Of a DNA stretch of 64,000 bases, positions 48,591 to 60,426 are shown in pieces; within the stretch, counting starts at the first letter, position 1; every line of letters begins with the position of its first letter. The stretch comes from Lactobacillus sp. CBA3605. GTDB taxonomy: Bacteria; Bacillota; Bacilli; Lactobacillales; Lactobacillaceae. Made by a program: the position numbers and the translations under genes. The DNA is taken from contig NZ_CP027190.1 of the NCBI RefSeq assembly GCF_002970915.1, positions 1,922,001 to 1,986,000 of the forward strand, in the 5' to 3' direction. The notes below the pieces were generated by a model. The model was not told the DNA's origin. It ran no database searches and worked only from the letters and a program-made list of their open reading frames with translations.

Positions 48591-49793
48591 TTGGCTAAAT
48601 TAATCGTTTCAGATTTAGATGTTAAAGATAAAAAAGTTTTAATTCGTGTCGACTTTAATGTGCCAATTAAAGACGGCAAAATTGGTGACGACAACCGGAT
48701 CGTCGCTGCTTTACCAACGATCAAATATGTTAGCGAACATGATGGTAAAGCTATCTTGTTCTCTCACTTAGGTCGGATCAAGAGTGAAGACGACAAGAAA
48801 GGCCTCAGTTTACGTCCAGTTGCTGAACGTCTTTCAAACTTGTTAAACAAACCTGTTACCTTCGTACCTGTTACTGAAGGCGAACAACTTGAAACTGCTA
48901 TTAACAACATGAATGATGGGGATGTTTTAGTTGTTGAAAACACCCGTTTTGAAGATGTTGTTAACGGTGAACAAGTTAAACGTGAATCAGGTAATGACCC
49001 TGAATTAGGCAAGTACTGGGCATCATTAGGTGACGTTTACGTCAACGATGCTTTCGGGACTGCTCATCGGGCCCATGCTTCTAACGTTGGGATTGCTTCA
49101 AACATGGATCAAGCTGCTGCTGGGTTCTTGATGGAAAAAGAAATCAAGTTCTTAGGTAACGCTGTTGATAATCCAAAGCACCCATTCGTTGCTATCTTAG
49201 GTGGTGCTAAGGTTTCTGATAAGATCGGTGTGATTGATCACTTGCTTGCTAAAGCTGATAAAATCATCATCGGTGGTGGGATGACTTATACCTTCTATGC
49301 TGCTAAAGGCATGGGTATTGGGAATTCACTTGTTGAAAAAGACAAAATTGACTTAGCTAAGTCAATCATCGAAAAAGCTGGCGACAAGTTAGTCTTACCT
49401 AGCGACTCAGTAGTTGCTGAAAAGTTTGACAACGATGTCCCTAGTAAAGTCGTTGAAGGGTCAATTCCTGATGGTTACATGGCTTTAGACATCGGTCCTA
49501 AATCAGTTGAAGAATTTAAAGCTGTTTTAAGCGATGCTAAGACGGTTGTTTGGAACGGACCAATGGGTGTCTTCGAAATGAGTAACTATGCTAAGGGTAC
49601 GCTTGAAATTGGCGAATTCTTAGGCACATTATCAGAAGCAACTACTATCGTTGGTGGTGGGGATTCAACTGCTGCTGTTAAGCAACTTGGTGTTGCTGAC
49701 AAGTTGACCCATATCTCAACTGGTGGTGGCGCTTCACTTGAATACCTTGAAGGTAAGACTTTACCAGGTATTGCTGCTATTTCTACAAAATAA
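48591..49793 (+). CDS. pgk: Phosphoglycerate kinase
   Basis: Pgk makes ATP from 1,3-bisphosphoglycerate. The 400-residue protein has the substrate motif [29 protein letters not shown], the hinge, and the nucleotide loop [13 protein letters not shown] with a final [17 protein letters not shown] start at 48591 follows TAGGAGG. It shares the high-expression codon bias of gap and is followed by tpiA after 26 bases. Confidence 0.98.
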   Translation: MAKLIVSDLDVKDKKVLIRVDFNVPIKDGKIGDDNRIVAALPTIKYVSEHDGKAILFSHLGRIKSEDDKKGLSLRPVAERLSNLLNKPVTFVPVTEGEQLETAINNMNDGDVLVVENTRFEDVVNGEQVKRESGNDPELGKYWASLGDVYVNDAFGTAHRAHASNVGIASNMDQAAAGFLMEKEIKFLGNAVDNPKHPFVAILGGAKVSDKIGVIDHLLAKADKIIIGGGMTYTFYAAKGMGIGNSLVEKDKIDLAKSIIEKAGDKLVLPSDSVVAEKFDNDVPSKVVEGSIPDGYMALDIGPKSVEEFKAVLSDAKTVVWNGPMGVFEMSNYAKGTLEIGEFLGTLSEATTIVGGGDSTAAVKQLGVADKLTHISTGGGASLEYLEGKTLPGIAAISTK

Positions 49794-49798
49794 TTTAA

Positions 49799-50575
<777 letters not shown>

Positions 50576-50645
50576 GTAATTCATTATTGCAAGTTTAATC
50601 ACAACCCACTACAATAAGATGTGAACCTATTACAAGCAAACCTAA

Positions 50646-51986
<1,341 letters not shown>

Positions 51987-52000
51987 TTACCGATTATCAG

Positions 52001-52029
52001 AAAGTCACTCTTAGGAGTGGCTTTTTTTG
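52001..52029 (+). terminator. Intrinsic terminator after eno
   Basis: The stem AAAGTCACTC / GAGTGGCTTT with a TTAG loop and seven T ends the glycolytic operon. Confidence 0.92.
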
Positions 52030-52249
52030 TGCTAATTAATAGGCCAAATTAATTGATAATAACGAACTGATTGAAACTATCTATTGAAATATTTAATTTT
52101 TCTATCACTATTATATATTGAAAATATTAAATAAATATATAACATGTTTTGCAAAAGCTAATCAAAGCTGAATGCTGATTTGGCGGGCTTACTTGCTTTT
52201 AGTTAGGAGTGGTCCGGTTGTCATGATTAGGTTGTGATGAGGAAAGTAG

Positions 52250-52424
52250 TTGACTTATGGTTTGGACTGGTTGTATGATGACCTCGTTAGCAACCGGATA
52301 AACTAACTGGTAATGGCTAAGTTTAGTGACTATTACGAATTTATATCAGATTAGTTGAATCAGGTACTGTTAAGTTAAGTGTGCGAGAGTTTTCTTTTTA
52401 TGAAATGTAACCGCTTACTACAAT
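52250..52424 (+). promoter_or_regulatory. Regulatory region of pox with cre site
   Basis: TGTAACCGCTTACT (52406-52419) matches the CcpA consensus TGWAANCGNTNWCA at 13 of 14 positions. Two promoter candidates were seen: TTGACT-N18-TATGAT (52250-52279), and a TACAAT -10 (52419-52424) overlapping the cre but without a clear -35. Either would be blocked by CcpA. The AT-rich stretch 52030-52249 shows nothing else. Confidence 0.6.
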
Positions 52425-52462
52425 GGTACCTGATGCGCTGACCTAAATCTAAGGAGCGCGAC

Positions 52463-54208
52463 GTGATTATGAGTAAAATTAAAGCAGCAACTGCCGGTTT
52501 AAAGGTATTAGAAGCTTGGGGCGTTAAAAATATTTATGGATTGCCGGGTGGGTCATTTGATTCGGGGATGCAAGCTATTTATGAACGCCAAGCAACCCTA
52601 CATTATGTGCAAGTCCGCCATGAAGAAGCTGGCGCATTGGCTGCTTCGGCGGAATCAAAGCTAACTGGTCACATTGGCGTTACTTTTGGATCAGCCGGTC
52701 CTGGAGCTGTTCATCTACTAAATGGGCTGTATGATGCTAAGCATGATCACACACCGGTACTCGCCATTGTGGCTCAAGTGCCAACTAAACGTATGAATGT
52801 TGATTTCTTCCAAGCGATGGATGAAGGTCCAATTTTTGAAGATGTTGCCGTTTGGAATCGGACCGCAATGACGGCCGCTGCGATTCCACAAATGATTGAT
52901 GAAGCAATCCGGCAAGCTTATAAATATTCCGGGGTGGCTGTCGTGACGATTCCTAAAGATTTAGGATGGGCGGAAATTGAAGATAAATTCGTACCAACCG
53001 CTGCCCTACATCAACACCCAATTATGCCAGAACCAGCCCCTCAGCAAATTGATGCTGCTTGGGACTTGATCAAATCTGCTAAGGCGCCGTTGATTTATTT
53101 TGGGATTGGCGCTAAGCATGCAGCAAAGGAATTGAAGACGGTCTCGGAAAGCTTTAAGATGCCAATGATTTCTTCTGTATTGGCGAAAGGAATTGTTGAA
53201 GACGACTATGAGAATTACTTGGGTTCAACCGGACGAGTTGCGCCAAAGCCAGGAGTTGAAGCGGGGTTTGCAACTGATTTAATCTTATGGGTAGGGAATG
53301 ATGTCCCGTTTAGTATTTTCCTGATTAATCCCCATGCTAAGGTCATTCAAGTTGATATCGATAGTGAAAAGTTAGGTAAGCGGCATCACGTTGACGTCGG
53401 CATTTTAGCGGATGCTAAGCAGACGCTGAAAGCATTACTGGCCAAAGGAACAGCTTTGCCAGCGACACCATTTTATCAAGCGTCCTTGGCTAATCGACAA
53501 AATTGGCGTGATTGGCAAGCTAGCTTTGCTAATGATGATAGTACCCCATTACGGCCAGAACCAGTTTTTGACCAGTTAAATAAAATGGCAAGCCCCCAAG
53601 CGATCTTTGGAGTCGATGTAGGTAATGTCAATATTAATTTTATGCGCTTGGTTAATTTACATGATGATCAGAAATGGACGACCTCAGGGCAATATGCAAC
53701 GATGGGTTACGGTGTACCGGCGGCCATTGCTGCTAAGAGTGCGTTTCCCAATCGTGATGTGTACAGCTTGAGCGGGGATGGCGCCTTTGCAATGTTAGGT
53801 GAAGAGATTATCACTGAAGTAAAGTATCAATTAAACATTGTCAATTTTGTCTTCAGTAATGAAACGTTAGGCTTTATTGAAGCCGAACAAACGGATGATA
53901 GTCAACAACCATTATCGGGCGTTGCGTTGCCGGATACTGATTGGGCTAAAGTCGGCGAAGGCTTAGGGGCACTTGGAATTACCGTACGGACATTGGCGGA
54001 ACTCAAAGCAGCGCTAGCACAAGCTAAGACAGCGAACCGACCGGTTGTGATTGATGTTAAGTTGACCCATGCAATGCCATTTACGACGGAACATATGGCC
54101 TTAGATCCGAAGTATCAATCACAAGCTGAAATTGATGCCTTTGTGAAGCAGTATCAGGCGGCTGGGTTACGGCCATATAGCTATTTCTTAGCACAAGCCA
54201 CTAAATAG
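52463..54208 (+). CDS. pox: Pyruvate oxidase
   Basis: This thiamine-diphosphate and FAD enzyme converts pyruvate, phosphate and O2 to acetyl phosphate, CO2 and H2O2. The 581-residue protein has the ThDP N-terminal domain with catalytic Glu in QVRHEEAGALAA, and GSAGPGAVHLLNGLYDAKHDHTPVLA typical of Pox. A central FAD domain follows (about 185-345), then the C-terminal ThDP-Mg motif starting GDGAFAMLGEE and ending near NFVFSN. It is one of several Pox paralogues expected in L. plantarum-like species. GTG at 52463 is six bases after AAGGAG; ATG 52469 is the alternative. The upstream cre site fits known glucose repression of pox genes. Confidence 0.9.
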   Translation: MIMSKIKAATAGLKVLEAWGVKNIYGLPGGSFDSGMQAIYERQATLHYVQVRHEEAGALAASAESKLTGHIGVTFGSAGPGAVHLLNGLYDAKHDHTPVLAIVAQVPTKRMNVDFFQAMDEGPIFEDVAVWNRTAMTAAAIPQMIDEAIRQAYKYSGVAVVTIPKDLGWAEIEDKFVPTAALHQHPIMPEPAPQQIDAAWDLIKSAKAPLIYFGIGAKHAAKELKTVSESFKMPMISSVLAKGIVEDDYENYLGSTGRVAPKPGVEAGFATDLILWVGNDVPFSIFLINPHAKVIQVDIDSEKLGKRHHVDVGILADAKQTLKALLAKGTALPATPFYQASLANRQNWRDWQASFANDDSTPLRPEPVFDQLNKMASPQAIFGVDVGNVNINFMRLVNLHDDQKWTTSGQYATMGYGVPAAIAAKSAFPNRDVYSLSGDGAFAMLGEEIITEVKYQLNIVNFVFSNETLGFIEAEQTDDSQQPLSGVALPDTDWAKVGEGLGALGITVRTLAELKAALAQAKTANRPVVIDVKLTHAMPFTTEHMALDPKYQSQAEIDAFVKQYQAAGLRPYSYFLAQATK

Positions 54209-54219
54209 ATGATTTAATT

Positions 54220-54256
54220 AGGTGACATTACTTATGAGGAGTAATGTCACTTTTTT
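54220..54256 (+). terminator. Intrinsic terminator after pox
   Basis: The stem GTGACATTACTT / AGTAATGTCAC, with a short loop and six T. Confidence 0.92.
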
Positions 54257-54362
54257 GCGTCATTAGCACGCTGACCAGCAGATTGTTTAACATATATTTT
54301 AAAATGCATGAAATCTCGTGGTAAAATAAGATTACTAGCATTTAAAGGAGTTAATTAAGCGA

Positions 54363-55274
54363 ATGGATTATTTTCAAACTGAAATTAAGCAATGGTCAGA
54401 TTGGCAAGCAGTGGTCACAACTAGTGCCGTCTTTGAACCGTTGATTCGTCAAATCTATTCAAGCGAACATGAACCATTTAAAACCCCCGTCGCAGTTGCA
54501 ACTGATTTTTGTGCTACTTTTGCGGTGGGGCCGACACAAATTGCAATTTTTCCACCGGCTGTGGTGGCCGCAACGACTCGCGATCGTTATCAAGCGGAAC
54601 GGTTTAGTCTAACTCGGTTAGCTCGGTTACAACTTATGGCGCCGCGGCTACGTCATGCGGGGTTTATTTTTGATGCTTACCAATTTTATTATGTGATTTA
54701 TCAGCCTTTAACAGGGGTTACGCTGACGGAATTTAAAGCGACTGCTGAGCCATTGGCTAAAGCAACATTAGGCCAGCAACTGGGGGCGGCACTTTTAAAA
54801 TTGAATACGGCCGTGCCGCAGTTTAACCAAGTTGATCACACTGAAGTTGAACAGCTTGCAACTTGGCAACCTTTAGGCGCTACTTTTGCAACGGAACGTG
54901 CGCAGTTTTTAGCGCAACAAACGGTTCAATTTGACCAGTTTGTCCATGGTGAGTTAACGGGTGAGACGATTATTGTGACCGCTGACCAAGTCGGTTTTTG
55001 TCACTTTCAGACGGCGCAGGTTGCGCCGCGGCAAACTGAATTAGTCCCGTTATTGTTAGCAGCTGCATACCAAGATCCTGATTTAATGGCTGGATTGAAA
55101 AAGGGATTGGCCAGTCCTGATTTAGTCACAGATCTATTAATTGGTCTTTTATGGCGCGCAGATGGGCCTAGTTGGATTCGCCAGGTGATGGGACGTGAAA
55201 CGGGAATAACGTTAGCGCAAGTGCAGGCACAATTAGCTATTACGATTAATGGAAAGGCGGGAGCCAAGGGGTGA
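54363..55274 (+). CDS. Uncharacterised protein with phosphotransferase-like outline
   Basis: I do not firmly recognise this 303-residue cytosolic protein. Its order of segments resembles the aminoglycoside/choline phosphotransferase fold: a hinge-like FYYVIYQPLTGVTLTEF (about 108-124), then a helix LGQQLGAALLKLN, then ITADQVGFCHFQTAQVAP-like strands where kinases place the catalytic HxD and DxD. Those catalytic residues are not present, so it would be a pseudoenzyme if related. ATG follows AAAGGAG. The stop overlaps the start of a ClC channel gene by four bases (GTGA), implying coupled translation and perhaps a joint role. Confidence 0.55.
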   Translation: MDYFQTEIKQWSDWQAVVTTSAVFEPLIRQIYSSEHEPFKTPVAVATDFCATFAVGPTQIAIFPPAVVAATTRDRYQAERFSLTRLARLQLMAPRLRHAGFIFDAYQFYYVIYQPLTGVTLTEFKATAEPLAKATLGQQLGAALLKLNTAVPQFNQVDHTEVEQLATWQPLGATFATERAQFLAQQTVQFDQFVHGELTGETIIVTADQVGFCHFQTAQVAPRQTELVPLLLAAAYQDPDLMAGLKKGLASPDLVTDLLIGLLWRADGPSWIRQVMGRETGITLAQVQAQLAITINGKAGAKG

Positions 55275-56821
55275 AATTACAACGTCAACCAATGAAGCGT
55301 CATTTTGATTTAACCCGATTTAGTGCCGTTTGGCGGGGGTTAGTCGTTGGGCTAATTACTGGGGTGGTTGTCAGTGTTTTTCGGTTTTGTATTGAACAAG
55401 GCTTACAGCTGGTCCAATGGGGGTATGGGCAGCTCCGTGGCAATCTTTGGTTATTGCTGCCATGGCTTGGACTTAGTGTCTTAGTCGCGGTCATCGTTGG
55501 ATTAATGGTGAAACAAACACCGGATATTAAAGGATCTGGGATTCCACAAGTTGAAGGTCAACTTGCTGGTGAATTAGATTATGCTTGGTGGCCGGTACTT
55601 TGGCGAAAATTCATTGGTGGTATTCTAAGTATTGGTTCTGGCTTGTATCTCGGTCGTGAAGGGCCATCGATTCAGTTAGGCGCGACGATTGGTCAGGGCT
55701 TTGCAGAAAAGACGCATCAAACCGGGGCTGATCGGCGTTCCCTGATTGCTGGTGGTGCCGCTGCGGGATTGTCAGCTGCTTTTAATGCACCCATTGCCAG
55801 TACGCTGTTTATTTTGGAAGAGGTCTATCATAATTTTTCGCCAATTATTTGGACAACCGCTTTAGCCAGTGCGATTGCGAGCAATTTTATTTCATTAAAT
55901 TTTTTTGGTTTGGTGCCCGTATTACACATTCCATATGGTCGTAACTTACCGTTAAGTCAGTATGGTAATCTGATTGGGTTAGGCATTTTGCTTGGCGTTT
56001 TTGGTTATCTCTACCAAAATATCACGCTAGCAATGCCTGGTTGGTATGCGAAACTACGGTTACCGAGTTGGCTCAACGGGTTAGTGCCATTTTTATTGGT
56101 CATTCCCATTGGTTTATTGTGGCCACAATTACTAGGTGGCGGGAATTCAGTTATTCTAAATATTGCTGGTGCACCACCATTGCTGCTAGGATTATTAGGT
56201 ATCTTTGTGTTACGATTTGTATTTTCAACTGTTTCGTATGGGTCAGGATTGCCAGGGGGGATTTTCTTACCGATTCTGTCCTTGGGGGCTATTTTAGGCG
56301 CCATTTATGCGCAAGCAATGGTGGCCTTAGGGTTAATGCCCGCCCAATATGTGACCAACTTTATTATCTTTGCGATGGCGGGGTATTTTGCTGGTATTGG
56401 GAAAGCCCCTTTCACCGCAATTCTCCTGATTACCGAGATGGTCGGGACCTTGCACCATTTGATGCCGTTAGCAGTTGTCTCAATGACGGCTTACGTGGTC
56501 GTTGATTTATTGGGTGGGGCCCCGATTTATGAAGCATTGCTAGAAAAATTAACACAACCCAAGTTGCCAGAACATAGTGGTGTTCAAGATCGACTAGAGA
56601 TTCCAGTTTTTGAAGGGTCGGCGTTCGAAGGACATCAAGTTCGTGATTTTAAATGGCCGCAAGAGTCTTTATTAATTGCTATTCGGCGGGGTGAACGTCA
56701 AGTTATCCCGCATGGGGACACCTTGATACGTGGCGGTGATACCTTAATTATTTTAACGGATCGGAGTAATCGTGCTTGGGTTCATCACCAAATTGATAAA
56801 TTAAATGTGGTGACGACTTGA
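55271..56821 (+). CDS. ClC-family chloride channel/transporter with TrkA-C domain
   Basis: The 516-residue membrane protein has the ClC fold (about 25-430). The anion selectivity motifs are GSGIPQVEG, GREGPSIQLG with the gating Glu, and GLPGGIFLP. A cytosolic TrkA-C/RCK_C domain follows (about 440-516) in place of the CBS pair seen in many ClCs. Family members are Cl-/H+ exchangers or channels involved in acid resistance or fluoride export; which applies is not clear. A GTG start at 55271 overlaps the preceding gene's stop. Confidence 0.9.
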   Translation: MKLQRQPMKRHFDLTRFSAVWRGLVVGLITGVVVSVFRFCIEQGLQLVQWGYGQLRGNLWLLLPWLGLSVLVAVIVGLMVKQTPDIKGSGIPQVEGQLAGELDYAWWPVLWRKFIGGILSIGSGLYLGREGPSIQLGATIGQGFAEKTHQTGADRRSLIAGGAAAGLSAAFNAPIASTLFILEEVYHNFSPIIWTTALASAIASNFISLNFFGLVPVLHIPYGRNLPLSQYGNLIGLGILLGVFGYLYQNITLAMPGWYAKLRLPSWLNGLVPFLLVIPIGLLWPQLLGGGNSVILNIAGAPPLLLGLLGIFVLRFVFSTVSYGSGLPGGIFLPILSLGAILGAIYAQAMVALGLMPAQYVTNFIIFAMAGYFAGIGKAPFTAILLITEMVGTLHHLMPLAVVSMTAYVVVDLLGGAPIYEALLEKLTQPKLPEHSGVQDRLEIPVFEGSAFEGHQVRDFKWPQESLLIAIRRGERQVIPHGDTLIRGGDTLIILTDRSNRAWVHHQIDKLNVVTT

Positions 56822-56921
56822 TGTGGTTTAGAATGTAACTAATTACGCTTGAGACTGGAAAAGTGAGGCCAAATATGTTAAATTGTTATAGACATAGCGG
56901 ACTCTTTAGGAGGCACTTTTA

Positions 56922-57158
56922 TTGTATAATTTACTGATGACGTTAATATTGGTTGTTTCCGTTTTAATTATTATTGCGGTAATGATGCAACCATCCAAAA
57001 CAAATGATGCCATGTCTTCATTAACTGGTGGTGCGGATGATTTGTTTGCAAAACAAAAGCCCCGTGGTTTTGAAGCCTTCATGCAAAAGGTAACCCTGGT
57101 ATTAGGAATCGCTTTCTTTATCATTGCGTTAGCTTTAGCATGGTACTCATCGAAGTAA
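56922..57158 (+). CDS. secG: Preprotein translocase subunit SecG
   Basis: SecG is a small subunit of the SecYEG channel that aids SecA cycling. The 78-residue protein has two membrane helices (about 2-22 and 54-75). Between them is the conserved cytosolic loop with QPSKTNDAMSSLTGGADDLF, ending in an RGFEAFM stretch. A TTG start at 56922 follows TTAGGAGG. The order secG-est-rnr-smpB is widely conserved in Firmicutes. Confidence 0.93.
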   Translation: MYNLLMTLILVVSVLIIIAVMMQPSKTNDAMSSLTGGADDLFAKQKPRGFEAFMQKVTLVLGIAFFIIALALAWYSSK

Positions 57159-57165
57159 TCAACCG

Positions 57166-57194
57166 TCCTCCTGTGATTTCAGGAGGCTTTTTTT
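57166..57194 (+). terminator. Intrinsic terminator after secG
   Basis: The perfect stem CCTCCTG / CAGGAGG with a six-base loop and eight T. Confidence 0.9.
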
Positions 57195-57210
57195 TAAAGA
57201 AGGTGTCGAG

Positions 57211-57966
57211 GTGTTTAAACGACCAGAACCATTTTTCTTTGAACATAGTGAACGTGTCATCATTTTGCTTCATGCTTATGCTGGTAGTGCTAACGACGTG
57301 CGCATGCTAGCGCGTGGCTTAGAACGGGCGGACTATAGTGTCTATGCGCCACAGCTAACGGGGCATGGAACGGGTCAGCCGCGTGATATTGTGACTCAGG
57401 GTTCTCCAGAACAATGGTGGCAAGATACGCAAGCGGCAATTTCATTTGTGCGGCAAAAAGGCTATACTAAAATTAGTATCTTTGGCTTGTCACTAGGTGG
57501 TATTTTTGCGACGAAGGCTTTGGCTGATGATACGCAGTTGTTAGGTGGGGGAACCTTTAGCTCACCGATTTTTCCAAGTGCGCATAGTCAAGTGCCAACG
57601 ATGTTCATGCGATTAAGTCAGCAACAGCTGGCGCGAACAGATCAATCGTCAACAGAACAGGCGACACAGCTCGCAGCGTTAAAGCCTGCCATGTTAGCCC
57701 AGTTACACGCAATTGAGCAGTTTACAGCGACTCAAGTGCGTCCCCAGTTATCGCAGTTAACGCGGCCCTTTTTCATTGGGCAAGGGGGCCAAGATGAGTT
57801 AATTGATGCCACCGTTGCGCAACAGCTGCGGCAGCATTTATTAGATCAACAATTATTGGTTGATTATCATTGGTATGCCGCTGCTGGACATGTCATCACG
57901 GTCAATATTGCCCATCATCAATTAGAACAAGATGTCTTAAAGTATTTAAAAACTATTTATGAATAA
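57211..57966 (+). CDS. est: Carboxylesterase (Est30-type alpha/beta hydrolase)
   Basis: The 251-residue alpha/beta hydrolase has nucleophile S94 in GLSLGG, acid D195 in GQGGQDELID, and H227 in AAGHVIT, a complete triad with typical spacing. The oxyanion region is LLHAYAGSANDV, where many relatives have HGFTG. It lies between secG and rnr as in Geobacillus and Bacillus, where Est30 acts on short-chain esters; the natural substrate is unknown. A GTG start at 57211 follows AAGAAGGTG. Confidence 0.88.
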   Translation: MFKRPEPFFFEHSERVIILLHAYAGSANDVRMLARGLERADYSVYAPQLTGHGTGQPRDIVTQGSPEQWWQDTQAAISFVRQKGYTKISIFGLSLGGIFATKALADDTQLLGGGTFSSPIFPSAHSQVPTMFMRLSQQQLARTDQSSTEQATQLAALKPAMLAQLHAIEQFTATQVRPQLSQLTRPFFIGQGGQDELIDATVAQQLRQHLLDQQLLVDYHWYAAAGHVITVNIAHHQLEQDVLKYLKTIYE

Positions 57967-57985
57967 TAAAAAAATGAGGTAAATA

Positions 57986-60406
57986 ATGTCAGAATCTAAC
58001 TTACAAGAACAAATCCTGACTTTTTTGCAAGCTCACCCAGACCGCAGCTATAGTGTTGAACGGTTAAGCGACGAATTGCATTTTACAGGATCAACAGCGT
58101 TCACTTTCTTAGTTAAAGAACTTGCTAATATGGAACGTACAAAAATGGTCACTACGGACGATCACGATCAATTCAGAATTGTCCAAGCAACTAAATTAGT
58201 CGATGGGTCTTTTCATGGGAATGATAAGGGCTTTGGGTTCGTGCGCTATGATCCCGAATTACCTGATATTTATATCAATCCGGACAATACAATGTTTGCT
58301 TTCACTGGTGATGACGTCCAAGTTGAAATCATTCGACCAGCTAAACCTGGTTCTGATCGGGGCCCTGAAGGTAAAATTGTCAGCATTACGCAACGAAACT
58401 ATTCTCAAATCGTGGGTGCTTTTGTACCTAGTACTGAAAATGCAGGATTTATTGGGACAGTTGACATTAAAGAAAAGAAACTTTCTAAATATGAACTCTT
58501 AATTACAGAACAAGGGCTACACCCAACAGAGGGCGAAGTCATTATCGCTGAAGTTGCAGCTTATCCAGATGCCCAACATCCGACTCGAATAGTTGGCTTG
58601 GCGAAACAAGTTATCGGGAGCGTTGATGATCCTGGAATGGACGTCTTACAAGTGGTCTATCAACATGATGTCCCTTCAGTCTTTCCAGAAGAAGTGACGG
58701 ATGAAGCTAACCGGATTCCGGATTATGTCACGGAAGCTGATAAAGCTGGCCGGAATGATTTAACGGATCAGCCATTGGTAACTATTGATGGCGCCGAATC
58801 CAAAGACTTGGATGATGCGGTAGTGGCCTGGAAATTACCAAATGGTAACTTCCACTTAGGAGTTCACATTGCGGATGTGAGTCATTATGTGACTGAAAAC
58901 TCTGAATTAGACCGAGAAGCTTTTAAGCGCGGTACTTCGGTTTATTTAACCGATCGTGTTATTCCAATGTTGCCACGGCGCTTATCTAATGGTATCTGTT
59001 CACTGAATCCAGATGTTGAACGCTTAGCCATGAGTTGTGAAATGGAAATTGATCAACAAGGGAACATCGTTAATCATAAGATCTCGCAAAGTGTGATTAA
59101 ATCACATGCACGAATGACTTATGATGGGGTTAACCAGATTTTGGAAGCTCATGATCCTAAAACTCGGGAAAAGTATGCCGATTTAGTGGATATGTTTGAT
59201 ACGATGGGCGACTTACATCGGATTTTATACAAAAATCGTCGGCACCGTGGTGCAATTGATTTTGATGATAATGAAGCCAAAATTATCGTTGACGAAACCG
59301 GTCACCCAATTGACATCCAACTCCGTGTTCGGGGGTTGGCTGAACGGATGATTGAAAGTTTCATGTTAGCCGCTAATGAAACGGTCGCAAAGCACTATAG
59401 CTTATTAAAAGTCCCATTCATTTATCGGGTACATGAAACACCTGACAGTGACCGGATGCTCAGCTTCTTTGAATTTGTCACTAATTTCGGGGTTAATGTG
59501 ACAGGTAGTTCTAAGGATGTTAAGCCTAAGATGTTACAAGATGTGTTAAAGAAAGTTGCTGGCAAGCCAGAAGAAGCCATGGTTTCAGTTATGATGTTGC
59601 GGAGTATGAAGCAAGCGCGTTATGCTGACCAATCATTAGGACATTTCGGGTTAGCAGCGCCTTATTATACCCACTTCACCTCGCCAATTCGCCGTTATCC
59701 GGATATGATGGTGCACCGTTTGATTCGGCATTACGATGAAAATGGTACTGGAGAAGACGCCCGTGCTAAGTATCGAGACAACTTACCAAATATTGCGACG
59801 ACGACGTCTGAGAATGAACGACGTGGCGTTGATACAGAACGTGATGTTGATTCCATGAAGAAAGCTGAATTTATGGCGGACCATGTCGGTGAAAAGTTTG
59901 ATGCCGTGATTGATTCTGTCATGAAGTTTGGTCTTTTCGTTGAATTGGAAAATACGGTTGAAGGTCTTGTTCACATTAGTGTGATGGATGATGACTATTA
60001 CGAATACGTTGAAAAGCAATTAGCGTTAGTCGGTCGGAAGACTAAGCGGACGTTCCGAATTGGGCAACCAGTCAAGGTTCAATTGATGCGGGTCGATAAG
60101 GACCAGCGTGAGGTTGACTTCAAACTATTAAATCCAGAAGAAGCGCCAAAGACAGATTTATTGCCTAAACGGGAACATCATGATAACTATCGCGGCAATA
60201 ACCGTCGTGGTGGCAATAGTAACTATCGTCGTAACGGTAGTAATAACAACAGTAATAATAATCGCAATGGCAATCGGTCAAGTAATGGCAGTAACCATAG
60301 TGCTAATAATAATCACCGCAGTAATAGCACGACTGCCAGTCATAATAATCACAGTAGCAGTCAAAGTAACACTAATCGTCGGCGGACGACTGATAACCGA
60401 CGGTAA
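57986..60406 (+). CDS. rnr: Ribonuclease R
   Basis: RNase R is a 3'-5' exoribonuclease able to digest structured RNA and, with SmpB-tmRNA, defective messages. The 806-residue protein has an N-terminal winged helix (about 5-65), two cold-shock/OB domains (about 70-225), and the RNB catalytic domain starting ITIDGAESKDLDDAV-like with its four Asp (about 255-580). An S1 domain follows (about 630-710). From about 735 the tail is low complexity, made almost wholly of Asn, Arg, Ser, Gly and His. It is followed by smpB 20 bases later, matching the joint role. Confidence 0.96.
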   Translation: MSESNLQEQILTFLQAHPDRSYSVERLSDELHFTGSTAFTFLVKELANMERTKMVTTDDHDQFRIVQATKLVDGSFHGNDKGFGFVRYDPELPDIYINPDNTMFAFTGDDVQVEIIRPAKPGSDRGPEGKIVSITQRNYSQIVGAFVPSTENAGFIGTVDIKEKKLSKYELLITEQGLHPTEGEVIIAEVAAYPDAQHPTRIVGLAKQVIGSVDDPGMDVLQVVYQHDVPSVFPEEVTDEANRIPDYVTEADKAGRNDLTDQPLVTIDGAESKDLDDAVVAWKLPNGNFHLGVHIADVSHYVTENSELDREAFKRGTSVYLTDRVIPMLPRRLSNGICSLNPDVERLAMSCEMEIDQQGNIVNHKISQSVIKSHARMTYDGVNQILEAHDPKTREKYADLVDMFDTMGDLHRILYKNRRHRGAIDFDDNEAKIIVDETGHPIDIQLRVRGLAERMIESFMLAANETVAKHYSLLKVPFIYRVHETPDSDRMLSFFEFVTNFGVNVTGSSKDVKPKMLQDVLKKVAGKPEEAMVSVMMLRSMKQARYADQSLGHFGLAAPYYTHFTSPIRRYPDMMVHRLIRHYDENGTGEDARAKYRDNLPNIATTTSENERRGVDTERDVDSMKKAEFMADHVGEKFDAVIDSVMKFGLFVELENTVEGLVHISVMDDDYYEYVEKQLALVGRKTKRTFRIGQPVKVQLMRVDKDQREVDFKLLNPEEAPKTDLLPKREHHDNYRGNNRRGGNSNYRRNGSNNNSNNNRNGNRSSNGSNHSANNNHRSNSTTASHNNHSSSQSNTNRRRTTDNRR

Positions 60407-60426
60407 TTTAGTAGGGGGTGCAGTTG

